This document shows positions 1 to 9,929 of a DNA stretch of 64,000 nt, piece by piece. Origin of the DNA: Cantharellus purpuraceus (lineage: Eukaryota; Basidiomycota; Agaricomycetes; Cantharellales; Hydnaceae); contig JALBUN010000001.1 in the NCBI GenBank assembly GCA_025174535.1, forward strand, positions 310,001 to 374,000, read 5' to 3'. How positions within the stretch are numbered: the stretch's first letter is position 1; every line of letters begins with the position of its first letter. The notes under the pieces were generated by a model. It did no database searches. It saw nothing but the letters and a program-made list of their open reading frames with translations, and was not told the DNA's origin. The translations under genes and the position numbers were made by a program.

Positions 1-1
1 T

Positions 2-1009
2 GTCTCTCAATTTATGCGCGAGCTCAATAAGCTTTTGGGGATCAAGGTTGCAGCATCCACAGCATATCATCCACAAACCGATGGTCAGACGGAAAGGGTA
101 AATCAAGAAATTGAACAATACTTGAGGCTTTTCGTCAATCAGCGCCAGGATGACTGGATTGAGTGGGTTCCTCTTGCAGAATTCACATACAACAACCGCA
201 TCCACTCCTCCACGCAATCAACCCCCTTCATGCTTGATACAGGCCAACACCCAAGGCTTGGGCTAGAGCCAATCCGAGAGACACGACTTGAAGCACTGGA
301 AGAATTCACTGAGCGTATGGAGACAGCCACCACTGAGGCTCGCTCTGCCCTGGAAAAGGCAGCAGATGATATGGCACGATTCTATGATGCCCATCGGCAA
401 GCAGCCCCAGTATACAAACTTGGTGACAAGGTCTGGCTCAATGCACAAAATATCACCACCACCCGTCCAACCAAGAAACTTGATCACAAATGGTTAGGAC
501 CGTATGTGATTAATAAGGTGGTCTCACGAAATGCCTATGGCCTACGACTTCCCCCAATCTTTGGCCGCACGCATCCAGTGTTCTCTGTTGTCTTACTCCG
601 TCCTTATGAAAAGGATCCCATCCCTGAACGCCAGTCATCTCCTCCACCACCTCCAGTCATTCGAGATGGAGTACAGGAATACGAAGTTGAGAAGATCCTT
701 GACAGCAGAGTTTTCCGAGGAAGACTGGAATACCTGGTGCGTTGGAAGGGCTATGGAGCTGCTGACGACCTCTGGATCCCAGCTAAGGATGCCAGTGGGG
801 CTAGAAGGCGCATTGCAGACTTCCATCAGGAAAATCCTGAAGCCCCAAGGCGTATTTCGGCAGCCACCTATGCGGCTCTTCCCTTCAGACGCTTTGAGAA
901 CTTCACAGAACCTCCCAAACAGGTCCTCTTTGATTGGACAGCTGGCAGGAACCCAACACGTGGTATTGGACACATTTCAGAGCCGCAGAATAGGCACAAT
1001 GAAGCTTAG
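2..1009 (+). CDS. Ty3/gypsy polyprotein, 3' end: integrase plus chromodomain (5' partial)
   Basis: This is the C-terminal part of a chromovirus-type gypsy polyprotein, open from the window edge to a stop at 1007-1009. It begins inside the integrase catalytic core: the AYHPQTDGQTERVNQEIE stretch holds the last Glu of the DDE triad. It then runs through the integrase C-terminal region (GDKVWL, KWLGPYVI, HPVFSVVLLRPY). It ends in a chromodomain (about residues 220-285 of the visible part; YEVEKILDSR, LEYLVRWKGY, DDLWIPA) that would target integration to marked chromatin. The frame is intact, so the element is young. Its 3' LTR lies at 1606-1965, and gag, protease and RT are outside the window. 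Confidence is high because several domain motifs occur in the expected order. Confidence 0.93.
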   Translation, partial: VSQFMRELNKLLGIKVAASTAYHPQTDGQTERVNQEIEQYLRLFVNQRQDDWIEWVPLAEFTYNNRIHSSTQSTPFMLDTGQHPRLGLEPIRETRLEALEEFTERMETATTEARSALEKAADDMARFYDAHRQAAPVYKLGDKVWLNAQNITTTRPTKKLDHKWLGPYVINKVVSRNAYGLRLPPIFGRTHPVFSVVLLRPYEKDPIPERQSSPPPPPVIRDGVQEYEVEKILDSRVFRGRLEYLVRWKGYGAADDLWIPAKDASGARRRIADFHQENPEAPRRISAATYAALPFRRFENFTEPPKQVLFDWTAGRNPTRGIGHISEPQNRHNEA

Positions 1010-1115
1010 CGCTCACCAAATTCATCCATGCCGAAATTCCACTAACTGTATATAAGCCAGTGAATCCACTTCCCCTTCCTCAGTAAAACCATCATCGTTC
1101 ACTACCCAACCCACC

Positions 1116-1511
1116 ATGCCTTACCAGTCTGAATCCACCCCTCTACGCTCACTCCGTTCCTACCCCTCAATCACTTGGTCAGTTGACTCAAGGGATACTG
1201 CACGTGCTGTAGAGGATTATAACCTCCCATCTCCACCTCCACAAGTTCATTTCCCCTTCTGGCATCGTAATCCATCCAGACGCCAGACATACTACATCGG
1301 GGACCCTCTATTCATCGGCAACTATGACATACCATATGCCTTCCAAGGGCTCGCCGGTAAAGTCACCTATGAGGGAGGGAGATGATACTTGGGGCAGTTT
1401 TCAGCACGAACAATCCCATATACCCTGGAGAGTTCACCATCCCACTTTACCCCAAGGCAGAGAAGAGTCACCATCAACACTCGTCATGGGCTCTACTTTG
1501 GCAGAGAGTGA
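1116..1511 (+). CDS. Accessory ORF downstream of gypsy integrase, in-frame TGA
   Basis: A small reading frame starts at ATG 1116, 107 bp after the polyprotein, and reads 89 residues to a TGA at 1383-1385. The same frame then stays open for about 42 more codons to a stop near 1511, so the TGA may be a recent nonsense change. The product is Pro/Ser-rich with a core YYIGDPLFIGNYDIPYAFQG. A related core (YAIGDP..F....EPYTFLG) is encoded at the 3' end of the minus-strand gypsy remnant near 9.2 kb. This supports a conserved 3' accessory ORF of this gypsy clade rather than chance. I do not recognise a known domain. Confidence 0.55.
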
Positions 1512-1592
1512 GAAGGGACCTTGCAGAGTGCTTCAGGGTGTGTCTCTCTTGAGATGGATGGGACGATAGTGCATATCGAGACGACATGCATT

Positions 1593-1605
1593 AAGAGGGA
1601 GGTGA
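1593..1605 (+). promoter_or_regulatory. Polypurine tract of gypsy element A
   Basis: The purine run aagagggaggtga abuts the TGTCAGGG start of the LTR at 1606. This is the expected plus-strand primer site and it fixes the LTR at 1606-1965 as the 3' LTR of the element whose polyprotein ends at 1009. Confidence 0.8.
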
Positions 1606-1965
1606 TGTCAGGGTTCAAATAAGTCATATTCTATTTTTAGTATTTTCTCTTGACACCCCTATCAGCGCAGCCTGTCAGGGTGCGTCTCCCCTATTTCATT
1701 GCCTATCACTTCCCCTATCTTTCCTCCCCTATCTTGGTTCTCCTATCCGTCTCCATCATTTAGTATAAAGACTCACCTTGGTGCAGTGTGATCCCCTCAG
1801 CTTGATCTCTGAGGATATCCGCTGTACCAGGTAAGTCCCATGTATTTATCAGAAACAGCTGTATAGACTGAGGATATCCGCTGTACCAGCTGGCATTATT
1901 TCTTATCAGCTCTCACTTATTGAGTATCTTGTTGTTGTGGCCTCGTCATCAGCGTCGCCCTCACA
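1606..1965 (+). repeat. 3' LTR of gypsy element A (360 bp)
   Basis: It starts TGTCAGGG and ends CCCTCACA, nearly inverted termini as expected of an LTR. It contains a TATA-like agtataaagac near 1762 and a duplicated gaggatatccgctgtaccag motif at about 1812 and 1872. A second copy with only a few differences (a 2-bp indel and about three substitutions) is the solo LTR at 8645-9006. Sequence of a different gypsy element begins immediately afterwards, so element A appears to have inserted into, or next to, the older element B. Confidence 0.9.
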
Positions 1966-2034
1966 GTGTTCCCACCACTGCTCCACTTTCTATTCGACTT
2001 CTGCTCGTCACTACACCCCAGCAAAGCAATTATT

Positions 2035-2940
2035 TACATTATTCAAATAACAGTACAGACTTCTCTGGGTCTGTACTTGCCAAGGTGGGCATTAAAGTAT
2101 CACCTCCTGAGCAATACACAGGAGGTGCAGATCTCGAAGAGTTCAAGATCTTTGTAGCAAGCATGCTACGTTGGCTGAAGATGAATAATCTCCTAGGGCC
2201 ATCAAGTACAAAGTTTCAGCTATTGTACTTAGGCACTCGCCTTAAAGGTGAGGCCCAGGAATGGTTCTACAGGAATGTAGAACACTATGACAGGGCAGTC
2301 AAGACTGGACCCTGGAAACTGCAATCCTTGGATTGCAGTGTAGATTCCTACACACCCTGACACATCATCATGTGTCAAATAAATTTGACTCTGTAATACA
2401 GGGTCAAAGGACCATTCATGAATTGATGAATGACCTAGATAAGTATGCAGGTCGCATGATAATGCTGCCGGACACGTACACATACAGGAAGAGGTTTGTA
2501 ACCACAATGCATGAACCTCTGAGACAAGAAGTCCTCAAGAAGGGCTTCAATGCTGAATTCAGCAGTATTGAGCAGTTGTACGAAACTGCTCAAATGATAG
2601 AGGAAGCAATGCAATACCACCACAGTACGTGATGCCTGGAGAATGCAACTAATATGTCCTCCTCAACCCATAGACCAGTAGTCAATAGAACTACTGGTAT
2701 GATGAATATGGGGAGTTGACCCATGCCCCAAGGACATGTGTATATGGCTCCCAACACATACTCACAACAAGCAAGTGCATCAAGGTTGGAAGCTCCAGGT
2801 CCAATTCCAATAATTACCTTTTCAAGGGTAATTATCAATCAAAACCACCAGCACACGCAAGTGGTGATCGATCAAACAACATTACTAGTAAGATTGTGTG
2901 CTACAAATGTGGCCAGACAGGTCACATGTGACCTAGCTGC
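2035..2940 (+). pseudogene. Gypsy element B: decayed gag with zinc knuckle
   Basis: Gag of an old Ty3/gypsy element. The first frame encodes a retrotransposon gag core (VSPPEQYTGG, FVASMLRWL, YLGTRLKGEAQEWFY) to a stop at 2360. The frame shifts near 2335-2345 and the gag continues to a stop at 2630-2632 (TIHELMNDLDKYAGRM, FNAEFSSIEQLYETAQMIEEAM). A third frame holds the zinc knuckle CYKCGQTGHM near 2901-2931, which normally packages RNA; the following residues are stopped. Several frameshifts and stops make this non-functional. The sequence is packed with short inverted repeats (see findings). Confidence 0.85.
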
Positions 2941-3345
2941 CCCAAATTAAAGGGCAATGTAAGGTCAGCTGTGGTCCAAAAGGACGTGTCCTCACACATA
3001 GTGGAGGATAAGGTAGATGGATTCTCCCTGATAGAGGGAGAACATAAAGAAGCAATGGATGATCCCAAGGACCATCTAGATGAAAAAATATCAGTTATAG
3101 AAGTGGCTGACAAATGGGATGAAGAGGTCATCCCATATGAATGGGACAACCAAGATGATGCCCCTGAAAGGGAGGCTACACCAATGTATTGCTCTAATGC
3201 GATATGAATTCAACCCAATGATCAAATTCCACCGAGACACACCTATGCAGTGCGTTTCTGTAGTGCAACAAGATTCCTGAGAAGCAGGGAATCACAACAG
3301 CTGCATATAGCTGCTGTCAGTGTCAACAGATTGGCTGAACCTATG

Positions 3346-3908
3346 ACGCTTGTTTGGAATCATGTCAGTATACAATATTCTGATGTATATGAGATATACA
3401 TCAGAATTTCAATGATACATAAAGCCAGGGAGTTACAATTTGGATATCTTGAAAGATTTCGGATGTGTGAAATTTTCATAAATATAAACATATATTCTAT
3501 ATTTTAATAAACTTTAAAAGATGAGATATTTGGTTGAGATGAACATAATCATTTACATGGATATAATAGGAATGTATGTATTAATATAATTGGTATTATA
3601 TAGAGTATTTAGATATACAAATACCAGGTGGGGATTAAAGATAGTTCAAATTATGTTACAAGTATTGTATAAGAAAGAATCAATGATATTTGGATGTTCC
3701 CTCAAGAGAGTTGCCACCACTAAATGGGGAAAAAACAGTTATTTTTGAGAATTATGCCAAAATATCAAAATATGTTTTAATCTAGTATACTGTGTAAAAT
3801 TTGAGAATCATGTTGAAATATGAAAATAAGTTTGAATTGAAGTGTATTGTGTAAAATTTGAGGAAAATAGGTTGTATATATGTATTTGTTGTATTTCTGA
3901 ACAAGCGT
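3346..3908 (+). mobile_element. MITE-like element, copy 1 (563 bp)
   Basis: AT-rich, non-coding element with terminal inverted repeats ACGCTTGTT at 3346 and AACAAGCGT ending at 3908. It is flanked by a direct repeat ctatg (3341-3345 and 3909-3913), read as a target-site duplication. It sits between the gag and protease parts of gypsy element B. An inverted copy of identical length is at 5739-6301. It encodes no protein, so it would be non-autonomous. The transposase superfamily cannot be named from termini this short. Confidence 0.75.
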
Positions 3909-3984
3909 CTATGTATAATCATAGGAGCTGACAGAAGTCAACAGCACAACCAGATAGACTGCACATAGACAATAAAACAATCTC

Positions 3985-4865
3985 TGAATATTGGGAGATT
4001 GGTGGAACACTAGCCCACTGTCTATTAGACAGTGGAAGCGAGGGGATAATGATATCCCCTGAATTCACACATGTGACAGGTATGAAACTTTGCACTAGAG
4101 CAACCCATCACACTGCAATTAGTGTGCATTGGGAGCAGGAGTACCATAAATTATGGTACTCACACTACCATAAAATTTGGTAGTCAGGACATTGAAGAAT
4201 ATTTCGATGTCACCAACATTGAGTATTATGATGTAATACTCGGTACCCCATTCCTACAAAAGCTAGGAATATGCCTGGACTTTAATGGCCCAGGCCAAAT
4301 CATGATAGGAACTGAAGAAGTCCCCACCAACAAAGAGCAGAATACTGATGCTCTTCATACCCCATCATGGGGTATAAACTCAATGTGAAGAAGCAGTATT
4401 GGTGTGAATAAATGACACCAAGGGGGTAACTCTAAACACAAGCTACCCACAACACAGTCCTTCCTAAAAGACAGACTAGAGTCAGTAAAGGACCCCCCAA
4501 TGGAGAATCCAAATAAGAGCACAATGTGAATAGCTTCATCTCATGAAGGATCAACCACTTACACGGCTGGTCAGATCCCTCAGTTGAGGGATCAATGGAA
4601 AGAAAAGTATGCTGACCTATTTGGCAGCATACCCTTAGAACTTCCCCCATTTAGGGAAGTCAACCGCAAGATTAATCTCATGGATCCTGACAAGCAAATA
4701 CATCATTGCTTGCCTAAGTGTCCAGAGCACTACCAAGCAGAACTTTCAGAGAAAGTTCTGTGATACACCACTGCTAAGACTGTATGGGAACCACCTTTTC
4801 CCTATCAAATTCCATTTATGCAGCACCAATGTGCTATTCTTTGCTTTTCCATTCCTAAATATCAG
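3985..4865 (+). pseudogene. Gypsy element B: protease and start of reverse transcriptase
   Basis: Continuation of element B after the MITE. Near 4012-4085 one frame encodes the aspartic protease active site (HCLLDSGSEGIMISPEF). After a frameshift, 4122-4388 encodes the rest (TTIKFGSQDIEEYFDV, YYDVILGTPFLQKLGICLDF), the usual retropepsin DVILGTPFL block. Fragments of the RT N-terminus follow near 4655-4760 (LMDPDKQIHHCLPKCPEHY) with a stop at about 4760. The RT is interrupted near 4865, and its palm catalytic region is absent from the window. Confidence 0.8.
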
Positions 4866-5738
4866 CATATATTTGGTGCTTGTACCTGGAATGGACTTAT
4901 TCAAATATTCTCTATTTTTCCATATTTTTCCGGGAATATTCCATGCAGAACTCGGCCCAGAAGCATTTATTTTTGCTGTGCTACAGTTGTGCACCCATAG
5001 GCGCCCACAAACCTTCGCACAGCCGGCTATCCACCTTTGGACCAGGCATTCGGCCTGAATTCCAGCTCAGATGTCTCTGATCAATAAATATTCTCTAACT
5101 TGACAACCACAGCCTCTCAGGGCACTATTTTCCATGCAGATCATCACATGAGATGTGGCTATCCATGGCTGTCCAAACCAGTGCAGAAAACAGGGTGGAC
5201 ACCCTTCTTTTTGTCTGATCAGTGCCTAGTTCAGGGATCAAATCAGGTGATTGCCTTGGAATATTCTTAGCTGTTTCCTTCTATTATTAGATAGAACTTT
5301 CCAGAACCATTATTCAGCTCCTGATCAGTGTTAGTCCAGTGATCAGAACCTGTGATTGGCTTGGAATATTCTACCCCTTTCTTCCACCTTCCACAACCTT
5401 CCAGTAGCTTCCATCTATTAATAGTAGAATATTCCAGAAGCATTAGTCAGCCCCTGTAAATACAATATATAAGGAGGCCATTCTGCCTCTGAAATAGGAA
5501 CATATCCATCATATTCTACCCATCTTCTGCACACCAGTGTGACTAGAGTGACATACAGTGTCATCCTCTATCTCAGTAACTGTTGATTACCAGTTCAAGC
5601 AACCAAAGTACAAATGTTAAATCGTTTCTGGAGTTGTGCTGCAGCAGGGTTTGATATTCTTCTCAGCTGTTCATTCACAGAATTGTGGTGATTTAGAGTT
5701 TGCCCTAACACCATAATTTTGCAGGTTCCAAAACAAAG
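4866..5738. other. Non-coding, LTR-like insertion between RT fragments
   Basis: No convincing gene. The stretch has an imperfect tandem repeat of roughly 110-125 bp (about 5217-5318 and 5323-5450). The repeats share gatcagt..gtccagtgatca and ttggaatattc motifs and runs of ttccag. A TATA-like box (tatataagg, about 5467) and a CA-rich tail resemble the promoter half of an LTR. It replaces the reverse-transcriptase core of element B and abuts MITE copy 2. I could not fix its ends. Confidence 0.4.
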
Positions 5739-6301
5739 ACACTTGTTCAGAAATACAACAAATATGTATATACAACCTATTTTCCTCAAATTTTACACAA
5801 CACACTTAGATTAAAACTTATTTTCATATTTCAACATGACTCTCAAATTTTACACAATATACTAGATTAAAACATATTTTGATATTTTGGCATAATTCTC
5901 AAAAATAATTCTTTTTTCTCCATTTAGTGGTGGCAACTCTCTTGAGGGAACATCCAAATATCATTGATTCTTTCTTATACAATACTTGTAACATAATTTG
6001 AACTATCTTTAATCCCCACCTGGTATTTGTATATCTAAATACTCTATATAATACCAATTATATTAATACATACATTCCTATTATATCCATGTAAATAATT
6101 GTGTTCATCTCAACCAAATATCTTATCTTTTAAAGTTTATTAAAATATAGAATATATGTTTATATTTATGAAAATTTCACACATCCGAAATCTTTTAAGA
6201 TATCCAAATTGTAACTCCCTGGCTTTATGTATCATTGAAATTCTGATGTATATCTCATATACATCAGAATATTGTATACTGACATGATTCCGAACGAGTG
6301 T
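5739..6301 (-). mobile_element. MITE-like element, copy 2 (563 bp, inverted)
   Basis: Reverse-complement copy of 3346-3908 with the same length and matching termini (ACACTTGTT at 5739; reverse complement ACACTCGTT at 6301). Matches run along the whole length with scattered substitutions and small indels. The flanking bases (caaag and ccttg) are not a direct repeat, so this copy may have reached its place by rearrangement rather than simple insertion. The pair brackets 1.8 kb in opposite orientation and could fold into a long stem. Confidence 0.75.
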
Positions 6302-6369
6302 CCTTGGTCACCTAATAGATGACCAAGGTGTGCATGCAGACACTGATAAAATGCAGTGAATACAAGAGT

Positions 6370-8071
6370 GGAGACGACCTAGGTCATACCACAAAGTCCA
6401 ATGTTTTCTTGGACTAGTGCAGTATCTGGTGCACTATATGCCAGACATAACTGCATACACAACCCCTTTATCGGGTTGTGCTCATAATAATCGTCCATTC
6501 TTATGGATGCCATTGCTAGAGAAATGCTTCAAAAGCATCAAGCTCCTAGCATGTAGGGCTCCAATATTGAAGCCCATCAATGTCAATAACCCCAATACTA
6601 TTTGGGTTATTACTGACAGCTCCAAAACTGGAGTCGGAGCCTCTATGGACAAGGAAAAGATTGGCAGACCTGTCAGCCTGCTGGATTCCTATCCAAGAAA
6701 TTTAGTGCTGCACAACAGCACTATAAGACCCACGAGCACGAGACTATAGCTGTGCTCGAAGCTCTAATGAGATGGGAAGATAAGCTACTAGGACAAAAGT
6801 TCATCCTAGTAACTGACCACAAAGGTCTTGAATACTTCAAGACCCAAAAGAACCTGTCTCCTAGATAGATTAGGTGGTGGGAGTTCTTATCCCATTTCAA
6901 CGTTACTACCCTGCATATAGATGGGGTAGAGAACAAAGTAGCGGATTGTCTATCACACTACTATGCTGATGACTCCCCAACAGAGAGTCATCCCAACTAC
7001 ATCTACATAAACGCAGATGAACGTCTTGACCCTGAAGGAGAACTGCTCTCCATAAAACAATTTGTCAAGATCAGGACAGCAGCAGTCACCTGAAGGTGAC
7101 TGCTTGAGAAAAAGGAAAACAGAGCGCTAGAAGCTGAAGCACTCAATATTCAAACAGAATCATTGAATGATGATTCTAATTCCTCTAAAGAAATAGAGGA
7201 TGTTGGAGTGATGTCATCAGATGATGACAGAACACCATTGTGATCCCATGTTGAGCATGGGATCAACCTTGTGCAGATTGTATGAGGTACATATAGAAAG
7301 GATACTGTCCTTTCTAAGGTGCTGGAAGCACCTAAAGAACACACACGATTTGGTGTGCATGATGGTCTAATATGGACCAAAAAGATATACAAATGTGATA
7401 TTGTCTGTATACCCTGCTCAGCGTTCCTGAAGGGGAGGAGGGGCACACAAGTGTCCAATGGTGGAGTTCACACTAAACTCCAACATAAGCTCAAAACAGG
7501 GTTTACTCCATTTGAGCTTAACCACAGGTATATGCCTAGAATAGGCATGCCCATTAACAATGACACCAAGTTCAAGGGTGTCAAACAATTCACACAGCAG
7601 GCTCAAACAAACCTGCTAGCAGCACATGACACAATTATAGAAAGTTGCATCATTCAGACATTTCATGCCAATAAGAAACATCGGGAAGGTCCAACCTTCC
7701 AGAGAGGTGACAAAGTCTACCTCTCAACAAAAAACTTGACTCTACCTAAGGGTAGAACCAGCAAACTAGTGCCCAGGTATATTGGGCCCTATAAAATAAT
7801 CGAAGCCCATAATAAAGCTTCAACAGTGACACTGGAACTGCCACCAGAACTGACTAGTAGGCACATTACACCTACATTCCACGTCAGCCTCATTCGACCA
7901 TATGTGCCAAATGATGAGGTGAGATTCCTGAAACAGGAAGCAAAGTCATTTTATGACTTTGGGAACGATGACGAGCAGGAGTGGCTTGTCAATGAAATCA
8001 ACAAGATGACCATATGGACACCAACTCATTGGAACAGCTTCATAAGGAGCTGTATGATTGAAAAGTACTGA
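6370..8071 (+). pseudogene. Gypsy element B: RT end, RNase H and integrase C-terminus
   Basis: The remaining pol of element B. It holds the end of the RT connection (QYLVHYMPDITAYTTPLSGC) and then RNase H motifs split between two frames. These are VITDSSKTGVGASM near 6604 and, in another frame, the region around 6700-6950 (HETIAVLEALMRWEDKLLGQ, LVTDHKGLEYFKTQ, then a stop). The ORF at 7319-8071 encodes an integrase remnant from the zinc-finger side (IVCIPCSAFLKGRRG) joined directly to the C-terminal region (TGFTPFELNHRY, GPYKIIEAHNKAS, FHVSLIRPY). Most of the integrase catalytic core is therefore deleted. The product would be inactive. Confidence 0.85.
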
Positions 8072-8088
8072 ATGAGATCATGTCTCAT

Positions 8089-8644
8089 TCAAAAAGAGGA
8101 GGGTGTAAGTACCCAAGGTACTTACTTACTATAACATATAAGTGCAATTAATGTATGCAGTATTCCCTTAAGGAATGCTGCCCTCTTGGTAGATATATGC
8201 ACCCATAGGGTGTATATGTATAGTTATTATGTAAGCCAGTGGACCCAGTACATGTGTGGGTCCACATGTAGTAGACAGAACTTAGACACTACCACACTGT
8301 ACAACACATCGTCCAACCAATACACTTGGTTGAGTTCTGTGCAATGGTGTGAACTAAGACACCCATTAACAAGCCAGCTGATGAAGCATGTGAAGTTGCA
8401 CTACTAATGGGGAAATCATGGAGAAACAAAATGACAGATAGGGGTAATCTTGGTAAGAATAGGAGACAATGAGTAATAAAAGAACCAGAAATAGAACAAG
8501 GATGAGTAAATCATGTATGAATGAATTAAAAGATGAAACAGGGGTGAGTCATATAAAAGAACAATAGAAATGTCCACCAATACCATCTTCCCTATGACTC
8601 TGAAGGTAAGTTGACCCTGAGTCACATGAGGACTTCAGTCAGTG
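8089..8644 (+). repeat. Polypurine tract and probable degenerate 3' LTR of element B
   Basis: A purine run (aaaaagaggaggg, about 8091-8103) ends at a TGTAAGTACCC start at 8104, the arrangement expected where a 3' LTR begins. The LTR end is not recognisable. The stretch ends at the solo LTR inserted at 8645. No gene is seen here. Confidence 0.5.
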
Positions 8645-9006
8645 TGTCAGGGTTCAAATAAGTCATATTCTATTTTTAGTATTTTCTCTTGACACCCCTA
8701 TCAGTGCAGCCTGTCAGGGTGCGTCTCCCCTATTTCATTGCCCCTATCACTTCCCCTATCTTTCCTCCCCTATCTTGGTTCTCCTATCCATCTCCATCAT
8801 TTAGTATAAAGACTCACCTTGGTGCAGTGTGATCCCCTCAGCTTGATCTCTGAGGATATCCGCTGTACCAGGTAAGTCCCATGTATTTATCAGAAACAGC
8901 TGTATAGACTGAGGATATCCGCTGTACCAGCTGGCATTATTTCTTATCGGCTCTCACTTATTGAGTATCTTGTTGTTGTGGCCTCGTCATCAGCGTCGCC
9001 CTCACA
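8645..9006 (+). repeat. Solo LTR of the element-A family, TSD cagtg
   Basis: A 362-bp copy of the 1606-1965 LTR (TGTCAGGG...CCCTCACA) is flanked by the perfect 5-bp direct repeat cagtg (8640-8644 and 9007-9011). There is no polypurine tract before it and no internal region after it. It is therefore a solo LTR left by recombination between the two LTRs of a full insertion. Confidence 0.92.
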
Positions 9007-9077
9007 CAGTGACCACAACAAATACTCCTTATTGTCTTGGTGATCCGTCTCCATATGGTATCCCATTCCAAGGGTAT

Positions 9078-9460
9078 TCAGTCCCTTTGCCTGACATGAT
9101 GTAACCTGAGTTGGATTGAAGTGGGAGGATAGGTCAGCGATGGCAACTGAAACTCTACCTCACATTTGACTCTTTTATCTGTGTTACAATATAGAGGTGA
9201 AATGCCAAGGAAGGTATATGGTTCAATGGAATCATGAAAGAATATGGGATCACCAATGGCATAAGAGAGACATGGTGGGGATCTTGGACATTGAAAGAAT
9301 TTTGGAAGTATTTTGGCACATGGAGGTGGCTTAACATGCCCATGGAGCTCAGCATATTTTTGATAGTCCTCCATGTCCAGAGACCAGTGTGATGTATTAT
9401 TAGAAGAGATGTTGGAGAGAGGAATAGAATTGAAAGCCATGTGATAATGAAAGGATTGGT
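9078..9460 (-). pseudogene. 3' accessory ORF of minus-strand gypsy remnant
   Basis: On the minus strand a frame that is continuous through the minisatellite encodes ELHGHVKPPPCAKILPKFF, then YAIGDPIFFHDSIEPYTFLG. The IGDP..F......PY.F.G core matches the accessory ORF at 1116-1511. I read this as the 3' end of a related gypsy element in minus orientation; its integrase fragment lies upstream (on the minus strand) near 9.93-10.33 kb. Its N-terminus is fused to minisatellite-encoded repeats and is not meaningful. Confidence 0.5.
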
Positions 9461-9540
9461 GTGGTGTTACACCCTGTAACACCAAGTCCAAACTCCAGAC
9501 CTCCATCTCCTTCATCTCCATCCCCATCAACTCCACCTCC

Positions 9541-9795
9541 ATCATCTCCACCTCCATCATCTCCACCTCCATCATCTCCACCTCCATCATCTCCACCTCC
9601 ATCATCTCCACCTCCATCATCTCCACCTCCATCATCTCCACCTCCATCATCTCCACCTCCATCATCTCCACCTCCATCATCTCCACCTCCATCATCTCCA
9701 CCTCCATCATCTCCACCTCCATCATCTCCACCTCCATCATCTCCACCTCCATCATCTCCACCTCCATCATCTCCACCTCCATCATCTCCACCTCC
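9541..9795. repeat. Perfect 15-bp minisatellite, 17 copies
   Basis: The unit atcatctccacctcc is repeated 17 times without a single mismatch, with degenerate copies on the left from about 9505. Because the unit is 15 bp and lacks stops in several frames, both strands stay open: SSPPP on plus, GGGDD and MMEVE on minus. These ORFs are products of the repeat, not evidence of genes. Perfect identity points to very recent expansion. Confidence 0.95.
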
Positions 9796-9929
9796 ATCAA
9801 CCCTGATTTGACTGACGATCCGAGAGGGCACAACACACAAGTTGAAGCCAAGTCCACTCAATCTGACTCGATAGTATTGCTCCCACCCTGTCTTCGGTTG
9901 AACTGGAACAGTAAAGTCCCATCTCCCTC

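Noticed and set aside
3363..3903. Reading the 563-bp inverted repeats as LTRs (TGTCAG...GAACA)
   Set aside because: Similarity extends beyond these ends to matched inverted termini ACGCTTGTT/AACAAGCGT, and the direct repeat ctatg fits those outer ends.
9541..9795. CRISPR-like array
   Set aside because: The units are contiguous with no spacers, and the genome is eukaryotic.
9078..9861. Long ORFs of 116-259 codons over the minisatellite (MMEVE, GGGDD and SSPPP repeats)
   Set aside because: They exist only because the 15-bp unit lacks stops in several frames; no non-repeat domain supports a gene, apart from the transposon remnant at the 3' end.
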